DNA of 64,000 bases, from contig JACYLQ010000005.1 of NCBI GenBank assembly GCA_015272395.1, positions 372,001 through 436,000 of the forward strand, written 5' to 3'. The position numbers and the translations under genes were made by a program. Positions within the stretch are counted from its first letter, which is position 1. Each line of letters begins with the position of its first letter. The DNA is from Calothrix sp. C42_A2020_038 (lineage in GTDB: Bacteria; Cyanobacteriota; Cyanobacteriia; Cyanobacteriales; Nostocaceae). Of this stretch, positions 48,356-56,270 are shown one piece after another. The notes under the pieces are model-generated. The model was not told where the DNA came from. It saw only the letters and a program-made list of their open reading frames with translations, and did not search any database.

Positions 48356-48460
48356 TATAGCGGTCCTAAATGATTCGTAAAATCCAATATTGTAGAGACA
48401 AGGGTTCAATCGCATCTCTACGGGGATATAATTTTTCACAACTCATCTAGGAATGCTATA
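48356..48460. mobile_element. MITE-like element family C, copy 1
   Basis: TATAGCGGTCCTAAATGATT opens it and CATCTAGGAATGCTATA closes it; these are imperfect inverted ends. Inside, GTAGAGA and TCTCTAC form a stem. The second copy is at 55148-55246. The rest of 48247-48785 has no gene, apart from a GGGCAGCCTTGCCTGCTC hairpin near 48720. Confidence 0.7.
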
Positions 48461-48785
48461 TATTCATCAGATATTATCTATTTTAATTATTTATGTGTGT
48501 CATGATAACTACGATTTAGAGTTAAAATCCGAAAAATTTTATAAAATTGGGAATCTCATATTAGCATCCTAAATCGAGGAATGAATTTGGATATATAGAC
48601 GTAGCAATACTACGTTTATACAAACGTTTTAGCCTGTTTAATCATATTTTTCACACATTCAGGTAAATAAGGTACATGGACTAAGTTCAAAATGTTGTGG
48701 AGTGGATGTCCTTTGTAGAGTGGGCAGCCTTGCCTGCTCAAGTTGTATTTAACTAACTTGAAATTTGCTGTAAATCAGCAACGCC

Positions 48786-49628
48786 CTAATTTTTAAGTTG
48801 ATTCAAAGCATTAGTAGCTTGTTGAGCTAGCTGTTGCGAACCTTGCTGTTCAAATAAATCAGCCGCGCGCTGTAAATCAGCAATAGCACCTTGTTTATTT
48901 CCTAACGCGGCACGTGCATTGCCTCTGTTATTATATGCAGCGGCAAAATTTGGGTTGATACGAATCGCTTCGTCATAGTCAGCAATGGCGCCGTTTCTAT
49001 CACCTTGTGCAGCACGGGCATTTCCACGATTGTTAAAGGCAACAGAATAGTTTGGGTTGAGTTCTAAAGCTTTATTATAGTCAGTGATGGCGCCGTTTCT
49101 ATCACCTAACGATGCGCGTGCATTGCCTCGGTTGTTATAAGCATCAGCATAATTCGGGTTAATCCGAATCGCTTCGTTATAGTCTGAAATTGCCGCATTA
49201 TGATCTCCGAGTGCTGCACGAATATTACCTCGGTAATTATAAGCTTGCCAATCATTTGGGTTAATTTTTAGTGCCTGATTATAATCAGCGATTGCACCTT
49301 GTCTATCACCTAAATCAAACTTAACTAAACCACGACTATTGTAAGCAGCACCGTATTTTGGATTAAGTTTGATGGCTTGATTATAAGCAGCAATGGCACC
49401 GCGTAAATCACCTTTGCTTTGTCGTTGTTGTCCTTGAGCAAAAAAGTCAGTAGCCCTAGTTGGCTTTGCTGGTACTTGTCTTGGCGAAGGAACCCCAATT
49501 TCTGTGACTAAAATTTCGTTATTTTGGCTACAAGCAGTGATTATAGTAACAATTAATGTTGTTAGGATAACTACAATAACTGTCCTACTTTCACTTGATG
49601 AATTTTGCTTAAACAACCACAATTTCAT
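48786..49628 (-). CDS. TPR lipoprotein
   Basis: 280 residues. The N-terminus is a lipoprotein signal with lipobox ITAC (Cys33), so it is tethered to a membrane. From about residue 60 it has six TPR units of 34 residues, almost identical to each other (for example GNARAALGDRNGAITDYNKA, with NPNYA and NNRGNA). The near-identity shows recent duplication at DNA level. The role is probably scaffold or assembly; the partner is unknown. Confidence 0.9.
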   Translation of the reverse strand: MKLWLFKQNSSSESRTVIVVILTTLIVTIITACSQNNEILVTEIGVPSPRQVPAKPTRATDFFAQGQQRQSKGDLRGAIAAYNQAIKLNPKYGAAYNSRGLVKFDLGDRQGAIADYNQALKINPNDWQAYNYRGNIRAALGDHNAAISDYNEAIRINPNYADAYNNRGNARASLGDRNGAITDYNKALELNPNYSVAFNNRGNARAAQGDRNGAIADYDEAIRINPNFAAAYNNRGNARAALGNKQGAIADLQRAADLFEQQGSQQLAQQATNALNQLKN

Positions 49629-49822
49629 ATTTATGGTATAGACAATAAGTAGATTATCCCGACATTCACAGTATAAATACCCAATTCTGGAATTTCATCT
49701 TGACGCTCGAGGCATTGTTGGATTTTAGTTTTATTCTGTTTTGATTTAAATAAATATACTATAAATATTTAAACAAAATCTCTTGAAGTTGTTAGTGCTT
49801 AATTTTACATCAGATAGAAAAC

Positions 49823-50737
49823 TTATTCTTCATCTTCATTTTTTTGAGGAAGTAGCCTTACAATAGAACTTGTTTCAACGTCAACATTCAACTGTTCTAG
49901 ATTATTCCCTAAATCTTTTTGTAGCTTTTGTGTAAGAGTTACAGGAAAATCTAAACTTATACCTTGACTTTGTACTAATTGTATCAACTCTCCAAAACCA
50001 ACTTTTACCGTCGCACGTTCATAACTATTAAGCTTATACTCTGAGGTTTCCAATACATTTTGTGCTTGCATTGCCTTTTTGATACGTTCTTGCAAATAGT
50101 CATATTCTGAAGTTAATAATTTGTATTCTTTCTCAATTTGCTTATATCTTGCTGTTAAAGATACAATATCATCAGTTTTCGGGTCAGGATTAATTTCTTG
50201 ATTTAGCTCCAGTAATGCTTTGTGAACCTGAGCAAGATAAATACAATCGAGATATGCGTAATCAATTTGTTCTTCAGTTAAAGGACGTATTCCCCAGTCG
50301 CTAGTTTGATGTTGTTTATCAATATTTTTAAAATTACAAAGCTCACTTGCTAAAGTTTCTAATTTATAATTATGCAAAGGCAAAATATGATAAGGAATTT
50401 TTTTTGCCATTTCTAGAGTACAGGTGACATTCTTGGCTTTTTTGCTACCACCTAGAAATTTCAAATCATAGCTAGAATTGTGAAAAACTTTTTCGATAGC
50501 ATGATTGCTCATAATCACACTTATAAAATCTGCTATGGCATCAGGTTGTTCGAGTACATCTAAGATAAATATTCTCTCTCCACTCATATCATCAGGGTCA
50601 TCAAGAACCTGAATGAGCGATAACTTTGGATTTTTACTTCTAAAGTCAGCAACTTCTGTATCTAACCACAGAGTTTCTGCTTGAGTACATACTGTAATAA
50701 ATTTACGAATTTCAGTGAGAGTGTTTAAGTATGGCAT
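49823..50737 (-). CDS. RNase D-like 3'-5' exonuclease (DEDDy)
   Basis: 304 residues. Exo I is LWLDTEVADF (Asp and Glu), Exo II is NSSYDLKFLGG, and Exo III is YAYLDCIYL (Tyr and Asp). It also has WGIRPLTEEQIDYAYLD of the RNase D family. The C-terminal 130 residues lack the HRDC domain and instead have a coiled-coil-like region (LTARYKQIEKEYKLL). It likely trims RNA 3' ends. The start is ATG 50737. Confidence 0.88.
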   Translation of the reverse strand: MPYLNTLTEIRKFITVCTQAETLWLDTEVADFRSKNPKLSLIQVLDDPDDMSGERIFILDVLEQPDAIADFISVIMSNHAIEKVFHNSSYDLKFLGGSKKAKNVTCTLEMAKKIPYHILPLHNYKLETLASELCNFKNIDKQHQTSDWGIRPLTEEQIDYAYLDCIYLAQVHKALLELNQEINPDPKTDDIVSLTARYKQIEKEYKLLTSEYDYLQERIKKAMQAQNVLETSEYKLNSYERATVKVGFGELIQLVQSQGISLDFPVTLTQKLQKDLGNNLEQLNVDVETSSIVRLLPQKNEDEE

Positions 50738-50929
50738 GAGAATTAAGCTGTGAAAATAGTGGTTTATGTTAATAGTTATGGTGACTTGCTTACAACGGAT
50801 GTAACGGATGATTTATTGGTATCCAACAAAATTTTGGTTATTGAAACTACAATTACCGTTCCGAAATCTGTTGCTAATTAAGGCATTATTCATTTTTTAA
50901 TAAATTTCCTGCAAATATCAATTGATGTC

Positions 50930-51193
50930 ATGCGTTATTTTGTTCTAGCTACTGATTATGATGGCACATTAGCAACGGATGGTCACGTTAATGATGCTAC
51001 TAAGACTACCCTCAAACGTCTACGCATCTCTGGTAGGAAATTAATTTTGGTAACAGGTAGGCAACTTGATGATTTACAGCGCGCGTTCTCAGAGCTAGAT
51101 TTATTCAATTATGTTGTAGCCGAAAATGGTGCCTTACTCTACTCTCCAGCTTCACGTACTGAAAAGCTACTAGGTACGGCACCACATTTTTAA
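50930..51193 (+). pseudogene. Truncated HAD-family (Cof-type) hydrolase
   Basis: The 87 residues hold motif I DYDGTLATDG, then LVTGRQLDDL (motif II) and VVAENGALLYSP. The frame stops at EKLLGTAPHF. Motifs III and IV and the cap domain are absent, so it cannot be a working phosphatase. Such N-terminal HAD regions in cyanobacteria are normally followed by about 150 or many more residues. No continuation is readable downstream. It is probably a 3'-deleted gene. Confidence 0.75.
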
Positions 51194-51287
51194 ATACTGA
51201 CTGTAACTCTTGTTAAACGGGCAATATTCCCAACTTCTATGCGCGTCGGGAATATTAACTCTCCATCCAAATTTATTGATGTATCAT

Positions 51288-52130
51288 CTATAATTGTGGT
51301 GGCATTGTAACTTTTTTAGCTAAACCTAAACTTTGTAGTGCTTTAATACTCCACCAGGTAACGTCAATTTCCCACCAGCGAAACCCTGCTTTCGCGACAT
51401 GTGGATAAGCATGGTGATTGTTGTGCCATCCTTCACCATAGGTTACTATTGACACCCACCAAAGATTACGCGCGTTATCATCACTTTCAAAAGTGCGGTA
51501 TCCCCATGTGTGTGTTGCAGAATTTACAAACCAAGTTGAATGCCAAAGAAGGACGGCTCTTACAAAAACTCCGTAAATTACGAAAGACCATCCACCAATA
51601 AGATACAGTGCTAAGGTTAAGGGGATTTGTAGCAACAAAAAGTTACGGTCAAGCCAACAGTAATATGGTTGTCTTGCTAAATCAGGTGCGGCTTTTTGAT
51701 AGATTTCACGAGTAAAAAACTCTTTACGTGGGTAGAATAACCATAGCATATGGCTCCACCAAAACCCACGCTTTGCAGAATATGGGTCTTGATCAACATC
51801 TTCGGTGTGAGCATGATGTAAACGGTGCCCACTTACCCAAAATATTGGCCCACCTTGTAATGCTAAGGCGCCGATAGTTGCGATTATATACTCTAACCAC
51901 TTTGGTACTTGAAAGCTCCGATGGCTCAATAATCGGTGGTACCCTAAGCAAATACCGATACTCCCAAATAACCAGTGCAGAAATATTGCTGTGAACAATG
52001 CTGGCCACGAGAAAAACCACGGCGCCAGTAGTGCAAGTCCATGAAACGCTGCGAAAAATAGTACATAAGTAATACTTGGCGAAGCATATTTACCGTCCGC
52101 TGGGACGGGAGATAGAGATTTTGCAGTCAT
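51288..52130 (-). CDS. desC: Acyl-lipid delta-9 desaturase
   Basis: 280 residues from ATG 52130 (AGGA 8 nt ahead). Three histidine boxes: YHRLLSHRS, HRLHHAHTE and HNNHHAYPH. Four membrane helices are placed in pairs around the boxes. It puts the first double bond into C16/C18 acyl chains on lipids, in the membrane. The gene is divergent from a TetR-type regulator with two palindromes in the gap, which suggests that regulator controls it. The symbol is based on family type. Confidence 0.9.
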   Translation of the reverse strand: MTAKSLSPVPADGKYASPSITYVLFFAAFHGLALLAPWFFSWPALFTAIFLHWLFGSIGICLGYHRLLSHRSFQVPKWLEYIIATIGALALQGGPIFWVSGHRLHHAHTEDVDQDPYSAKRGFWWSHMLWLFYPRKEFFTREIYQKAAPDLARQPYYCWLDRNFLLLQIPLTLALYLIGGWSFVIYGVFVRAVLLWHSTWFVNSATHTWGYRTFESDDNARNLWWVSIVTYGEGWHNNHHAYPHVAKAGFRWWEIDVTWWSIKALQSLGLAKKVTMPPQL

Positions 52131-52205
52131 CTTAATTCCTGTTGACAAATTGCTTATAAGTTAAACTCACTTTACGGCACCTGCTTTCAGGTACAGTAGA
52201 GACAA

Positions 52206-52220
52206 GCAAGTGCCACTTAC
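52206..52220. promoter_or_regulatory. Candidate operator 1
   Basis: GCAAGTGCCACTTAC is an inverted repeat (AAGTG-C-CACTT) in the 250-bp region between desC and the TetR-type gene, about 76 bp ahead of desC. It is similar to operator 2. Confidence 0.5.
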
Positions 52221-52250
52221 ATTTATTATCCTAACAGTAGCTTGGAAAAA

Positions 52251-52269
52251 TTGCAAGTGCTACTTGCAA
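52251..52269. promoter_or_regulatory. Candidate operator 2
   Basis: TTGCAAGTGCTACTTGCAA has perfect 8-bp arms (TTGCAAGT/ACTTGCAA) around GCT. It shares GCAAGTGC-ACTT with operator 1, and the centres are 47 bp apart. TetR-family proteins usually bind such 15-20 bp palindromes beside their own gene. Confidence 0.55.
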
Positions 52270-52379
52270 TTTTTATGTTATTTTTAGGTTTATGTTGAAT
52301 TGAAGAGAGTTGTTAAGCTCTTATACATATATAATTGGACGCTCTCGGTGCGACAAATAACCCTTATATTGTTTACATT

Positions 52380-53618
52380 ATGACTTCTCACAGTAGTTCT
52401 ACACGTCAACGGATAGTGCAAGCAGCACTTGAATTATTTGTTACTCAGGGGGTGACAAACACCACGACTCGGCAAATTGCCGAGCTGGCAGAAGTCAACG
52501 AAGTAACGCTATTTCGGCAGTTCGGTAACAAGCATGGATTGGTTTTAGCTTTGATTGAAGAGTCGAATGCTTTTGAAAACTTGGGGGAGTTATTTGTACA
52601 AAATTTGGGTTCTACTGAAGATACTTATCAGGTTCTAAGAAACTATATAGATAAAGTATTACTTGCATTAGAACAAGTACCAGAGTTAATCCGGTCAATA
52701 GTTGGGGAAGCAAGTCAGTATCCTATCGAAAATCGTCGTGCTTTGGGACGAGGTTTAATGCAGATTAATCAGTATATGGCACAATATCTACAAGGTGCGA
52801 TCGACCCCAAAACAAGTACAAAAATATCATTACAAGCGATTACTTGTTTACTTAATGTAATTATTTTGGGATATGCGATTACAGAATTTACAATTACGAC
52901 TGAGCAAAGTGAGATTTGGGATAGAGAGAAGTTTATAAATGATTTGGTTGAGCTATTTTTGAATGGCGCCTTTGCTGTTTCTTCAGTCACAGCACCAACG
53001 TTAGCGATTAATGTAGTCAATACCACTAATAATATCAACAGAGAAGTATTAGATTTACCAGCAAACCTAGTCCACAATATTTTACAGCAAGCAAAGAAAA
53101 CAGGAATTCAGGATTTTGCCTTGGCGTATATACTATTTGCGGCAGGTTTATCCGTTGATGAAATAGTACATTTGCAGCGTTCGCACCAAATATATGATAC
53201 TCAAGCGCTTATTCTCCAAATCACGACTCCAGAGTTCATACGTCAAGTACCTGTTAATCAATGGATAATGGGTAAACGCTATGGTTCTTACACTAATAAT
53301 CCTCTAACTAAATGGCTGAAGAGTCGTAAAGATAATGAGACTGCAATGTTTATAAACGAAGATGGGGCGCCGATATCACAATTAGATATACAGCAGCGTT
53401 GGGACAAGTGGACGCAAACTGTTTTAACACCAGAGGGAGTGCCATTAATTACGCAAGCACAGCAAACTTGGCGTATTGAAATGTTGATGAGGGGTATGAC
53501 TTTAGAAAACCTTAGTATTTTAACAGGTTGTACCATAACTCAACTCCAACCACTCGCGCGTCGAGCCAAAGAAAAAGCTGCCATCGAGCAAGCTACCAGT
53601 CTCGACCAAAAATCCTAA
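52380..53618 (+). CDS. TetR-type regulator fused to an inactive tyrosine-recombinase-like domain
   Basis: 412 residues from ATG 52380; an upstream TTG in the same frame is unlikely. Residues 6-50 are a TetR helix-turn-helix (TRQRIVQAALELFVTQGV, TTRQIAELAEVNEVTLFRQF). A usual TetR ligand domain runs to about 190. Then about 225-400 resemble a tyrosine recombinase: LAYILFAAGLSVDEIVHLQ, WRIEMLMRGMTLENLSILTG. The Arg of the first box (GLR) is Ser, the Box II His is Cys, and no C-terminal Tyr fits. So it is probably a DNA-binding scaffold, not an integrase. It is divergent from desC. Confidence 0.8.
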   Translation: MTSHSSSTRQRIVQAALELFVTQGVTNTTTRQIAELAEVNEVTLFRQFGNKHGLVLALIEESNAFENLGELFVQNLGSTEDTYQVLRNYIDKVLLALEQVPELIRSIVGEASQYPIENRRALGRGLMQINQYMAQYLQGAIDPKTSTKISLQAITCLLNVIILGYAITEFTITTEQSEIWDREKFINDLVELFLNGAFAVSSVTAPTLAINVVNTTNNINREVLDLPANLVHNILQQAKKTGIQDFALAYILFAAGLSVDEIVHLQRSHQIYDTQALILQITTPEFIRQVPVNQWIMGKRYGSYTNNPLTKWLKSRKDNETAMFINEDGAPISQLDIQQRWDKWTQTVLTPEGVPLITQAQQTWRIEMLMRGMTLENLSILTGCTITQLQPLARRAKEKAAIEQATSLDQKS

Positions 53619-53631
53619 TTTGTAATATATG

Positions 53632-53715
53632 ATAAACGGATGTAACAGATAATTGATTTTAAATAACTGGGCTTTGTTTGTAACCAGTACCCATCCGTTG
53701 CCAGCCAACACCCTA
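53632..53715. repeat. Interspersed repeat family D, copy 3 (short form)
   Basis: ACGGATGTAACAG is joined directly to ATAATTGATTTTAAAT and then to CATCCGTTGCCAGCCAACACCC. The copies at 23711 and 36220 have about 60 extra bases at this join. ACGGATGTAACGG also occurs near 50800. Confidence 0.6.
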
Positions 53716-53856
53716 ACATTAATGAGGACGTAAGAAATCTACTACTACGCTTTCTGTTGGACAGGAAGCCTACAATCTCCTCTTCGAGTACAGTGTAGGT
53801 AGTTCACTTCCGCAAGATTGAAATTACGGAAACAGATGAATTATCCGTTACATCCG

Positions 53857-55008
53857 CTATATCCGTTGCAAACTTTGCACTACTGAAACTAGTTGCTGTG
53901 CGACTAGATCAATTTCTTCTGTTGTATTAAATCTTCCTATCCCAAACCGAATTGATGCATAAGCTAACTTTTCTGGGTGTCCTAACGCTGTGAGAACATG
54001 AGAAGGCGCCGTTGTGGTTGATGAACAGGCAGAACCAGAAGATACAGCCATCATCGATTGTAACCCCAGTAACAATGCGGCGCCATCTACTCCTTCAATA
54101 CTGATATTAAGATTACCTGCTAGTCGTTGGGTAGGGTGTCCGTTTAGATGAATTCCTTCTAGTTTAGATAATGATTCCCATAGTCTATTACGTAATTGGG
54201 TTAGGCGGCGATTTTCTGATTCTTGTTCACGATTAGCTATTTCTATAGCTTTACCAAATCCTACTATTTGCGGTGTATATAAAGTACCAGAACGCATTCC
54301 CCGTTCGTGACCACCACCATGTTGCTGTGCTGCTAGTTGAACGCGGGGGTTACGGCGCCGGACATACAAGGCGCCAATTCCTTTCGGTCCATAGATTTTG
54401 TGGGCTGTTAGCGACATTAAATCTATGTGAGAAGCTTGAACATCAAGGGGTATTTTACCAATTGCTTGGGCTGCGTCGGTATGAAAGATAATATCTTGTG
54501 CATGACAGATTTTGCCTATTTCTGTTAATGGTTGGATTACTCCTATTTCATTATTTGCTGCCATTACAGAAACTAAGATTGTATCAGGACGTAGAGCTTT
54601 TTCTAATGCGTTTAAGTTAATTAGTCCATCTTTTTGAACAGGCAATATAGTAATTTTAAAACCGAGTGTTTCTAAATATTTACAAGGGTCAAGAACTGCG
54701 TGATGTTCGGTTGCAACGGTAATAATATGTTGACCTTTTTGGAAGTAAGCTTCGGCTACCCCTTTAATTGCTAAATTGTTGGCTTCGGTGGCGCCGCTTG
54801 TAAAGATGATTTCTTCGGATGATGCATTAATTGTTTTAGCTAAGATCTCGCGCGTTTGTTTGACTGCTGCTTCCGCTTCCCATCCGTATTGATGGTTGAT
54901 ACTGGATGGGTTGCCAAAGTGTTCGGAGAAGTAGGGTATCATGGCATCTACAACACGTTTATCTACAGGTGTTGTAGCGTGGTTATCTAGGTAGATAGGG
55001 CGGTGCAT
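53857..55008 (-). CDS. Cysteine desulfurase (IscS/NifS type)
   Basis: 383 residues. YLDNHATTPVD at the start, TSGATEANNLAIKG, ATEHHAVLDP, HTDAAQA, and the PLP lysine in LTAHKIYGPKG. The catalytic Cys is in SSGSACSS, the group I (IscS/NifS) arrangement. It takes sulfur from cysteine for Fe-S clusters and thio-cofactors. No iscU or nif genes are near, so it is a stand-alone copy, perhaps also supplying molybdopterin sulfur with moaA nearby; that link is speculative. Confidence 0.96.
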   Translation of the reverse strand: MHRPIYLDNHATTPVDKRVVDAMIPYFSEHFGNPSSINHQYGWEAEAAVKQTREILAKTINASSEEIIFTSGATEANNLAIKGVAEAYFQKGQHIITVATEHHAVLDPCKYLETLGFKITILPVQKDGLINLNALEKALRPDTILVSVMAANNEIGVIQPLTEIGKICHAQDIIFHTDAAQAIGKIPLDVQASHIDLMSLTAHKIYGPKGIGALYVRRRNPRVQLAAQQHGGGHERGMRSGTLYTPQIVGFGKAIEIANREQESENRRLTQLRNRLWESLSKLEGIHLNGHPTQRLAGNLNISIEGVDGAALLLGLQSMMAVSSGSACSSTTTAPSHVLTALGHPEKLAYASIRFGIGRFNTTEEIDLVAQQLVSVVQSLQRI

Positions 55009-55521
55009 TTTGGATTTTAGATTTTAGATTTGTCGCGTGACAATGAATGGATTTTGAATTTTGCGAAAGGTTTGCTCTGGAGAAAATCTCCAGTCAAAAC
55101 TTTTCAAGAAGGTTTTTTGTGATGGTTAGTAGGGTGGGTACTGCCACTATAGCAGTCCTAAATGATTCATAAAATCTGATATTGTAGACGCGATTAATCG
55201 CGTCTACAGGAATATAATTTTTCACAACTCATGTAGGAATGCTATATACATAATAACTGTAAATTACAGTAACAAATTTAATATATATTTGTGGCAAGTG
55301 TTAAAGAATATTAAAACTATTACCTAGAATCTACATAGTTAATGAAAAAACACACTTGTGTTGCCTTTGGTGAGCCGAAGTCCTGAGCGAAGCAAAGGGG
55401 CACAAAGAATAGAAAGAAGAAAGAATAATCTATACTTACTTTTTGGTAACTACTTTACTTTGATTAGTGTTTACTTTTAATATCGGTTGCAGGTATCTCA
55501 AGAAAGTATTACGAGGATTAT
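55009..55521. other. Intergenic with MITE-like family C copy 2
   Basis: There is no gene in this 510-bp gap. 55148-55246 repeats the element at 48356-48460 with the same ends (TATAGCAGTCCTAAATGATT and TGTAGGAATGCTATA). Its inner stem is GTAGACGCGATTAATCGCGT then CTAC, a perfect hairpin that differs in sequence from copy 1 but keeps the pairing, a sign that the structure matters. Confidence 0.65.
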
Positions 55522-56112
55522 ATGGGAACCGTCGCAATTATTTATTTTTCAGGTAGTGGTCATACACATTTGATGGCTGAAGCTGTTGCAGAAGGTGCCA
55601 GTCAAGTTACAGGCACAAATGTTGAATTGCTAAGAATTACAGGTGAGCAAATACAAGAGGGACGTTGGAAAGATGATGCAATGTTGGCTAAGTTGAACGG
55701 CGCCGATGCGATTATTTTTGGTTCACCCACTTATATGGGAGGTGTCGCAGCCCAGTTTAAAGCTTTTGTTGATGCGGCAAGTTCAATTTGGTTTCAACAA
55801 GGTTGGAAAGATAAACTCGCTGCCGGCTTCACACATTCTAGTTCACCAAGTGGTGACAAACAAAGTACTTTGTTGTATATGACTATTAACGCTGCGCAAC
55901 ACAGTATGACATGGATTAATCCCGGTGAATTATCTAGTTTTCTTTTAGGTAAAGATGATGGCATTAATCGCCTAGGTTCATATATGGGAGTAATGGGACA
56001 AAGTACTTTAGATATGAGTGGTAAACCTGCTGAAATTGATCCAGGTGACAGATTGACAGCACATAAGTTAGGAACGCGCGTAGCTGAAATGGTGCAACGA
56101 TTTCAAAAGTAA
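55522..56112 (+). CDS. Flavodoxin-fold NAD(P)H:quinone oxidoreductase, WrbA-like
   Basis: 196 residues. The FMN phosphate loop is YFSGSGHTHLMAEAV; GSPTYMGGVAAQFKAFVD and AGFTHSSSPSGDK complete the flavin site. This is the WrbA/NAD(P)H:quinone oxidoreductase pattern, reducing quinones by two electrons. The GMMTTLMQ-like loop of WrbA is replaced by LLYMTINAAQHSM. The start ATG 55522 has ACGAGGA ahead. It is single, followed by a family B element. Confidence 0.9.
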   Translation: MGTVAIIYFSGSGHTHLMAEAVAEGASQVTGTNVELLRITGEQIQEGRWKDDAMLAKLNGADAIIFGSPTYMGGVAAQFKAFVDAASSIWFQQGWKDKLAAGFTHSSSPSGDKQSTLLYMTINAAQHSMTWINPGELSSFLLGKDDGINRLGSYMGVMGQSTLDMSGKPAEIDPGDRLTAHKLGTRVAEMVQRFQK

Positions 56113-56142
56113 CAGCAGGGTGTGTGAAAGTCATTACAAATA

Positions 56143-56270
56143 ACTGGTTTGTGTCATAAATTGTGGTGGTATAAATCATCTCTTGTGGGTCAGGTATCTT
56201 GCCTGACCAATAGAACAGGGTTTGCGATACCTGTTCCACAATTCCCCAAAATTAATGATATAAACCACTA
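56143..56270. mobile_element. MITE-like family B, copy 2
   Basis: It begins ACTGGTTTGTGTCATAAATT and ends TTAATGATATAAACCACTA, with CTCTTGTGGGTCAGG and CTTGCCTGACC (a stem) and ACCTGTTCCACA inside. The right end overlaps the last codons of the pseudokinase gene, which stops in ATTAA of the terminal repeat. Confidence 0.7.
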
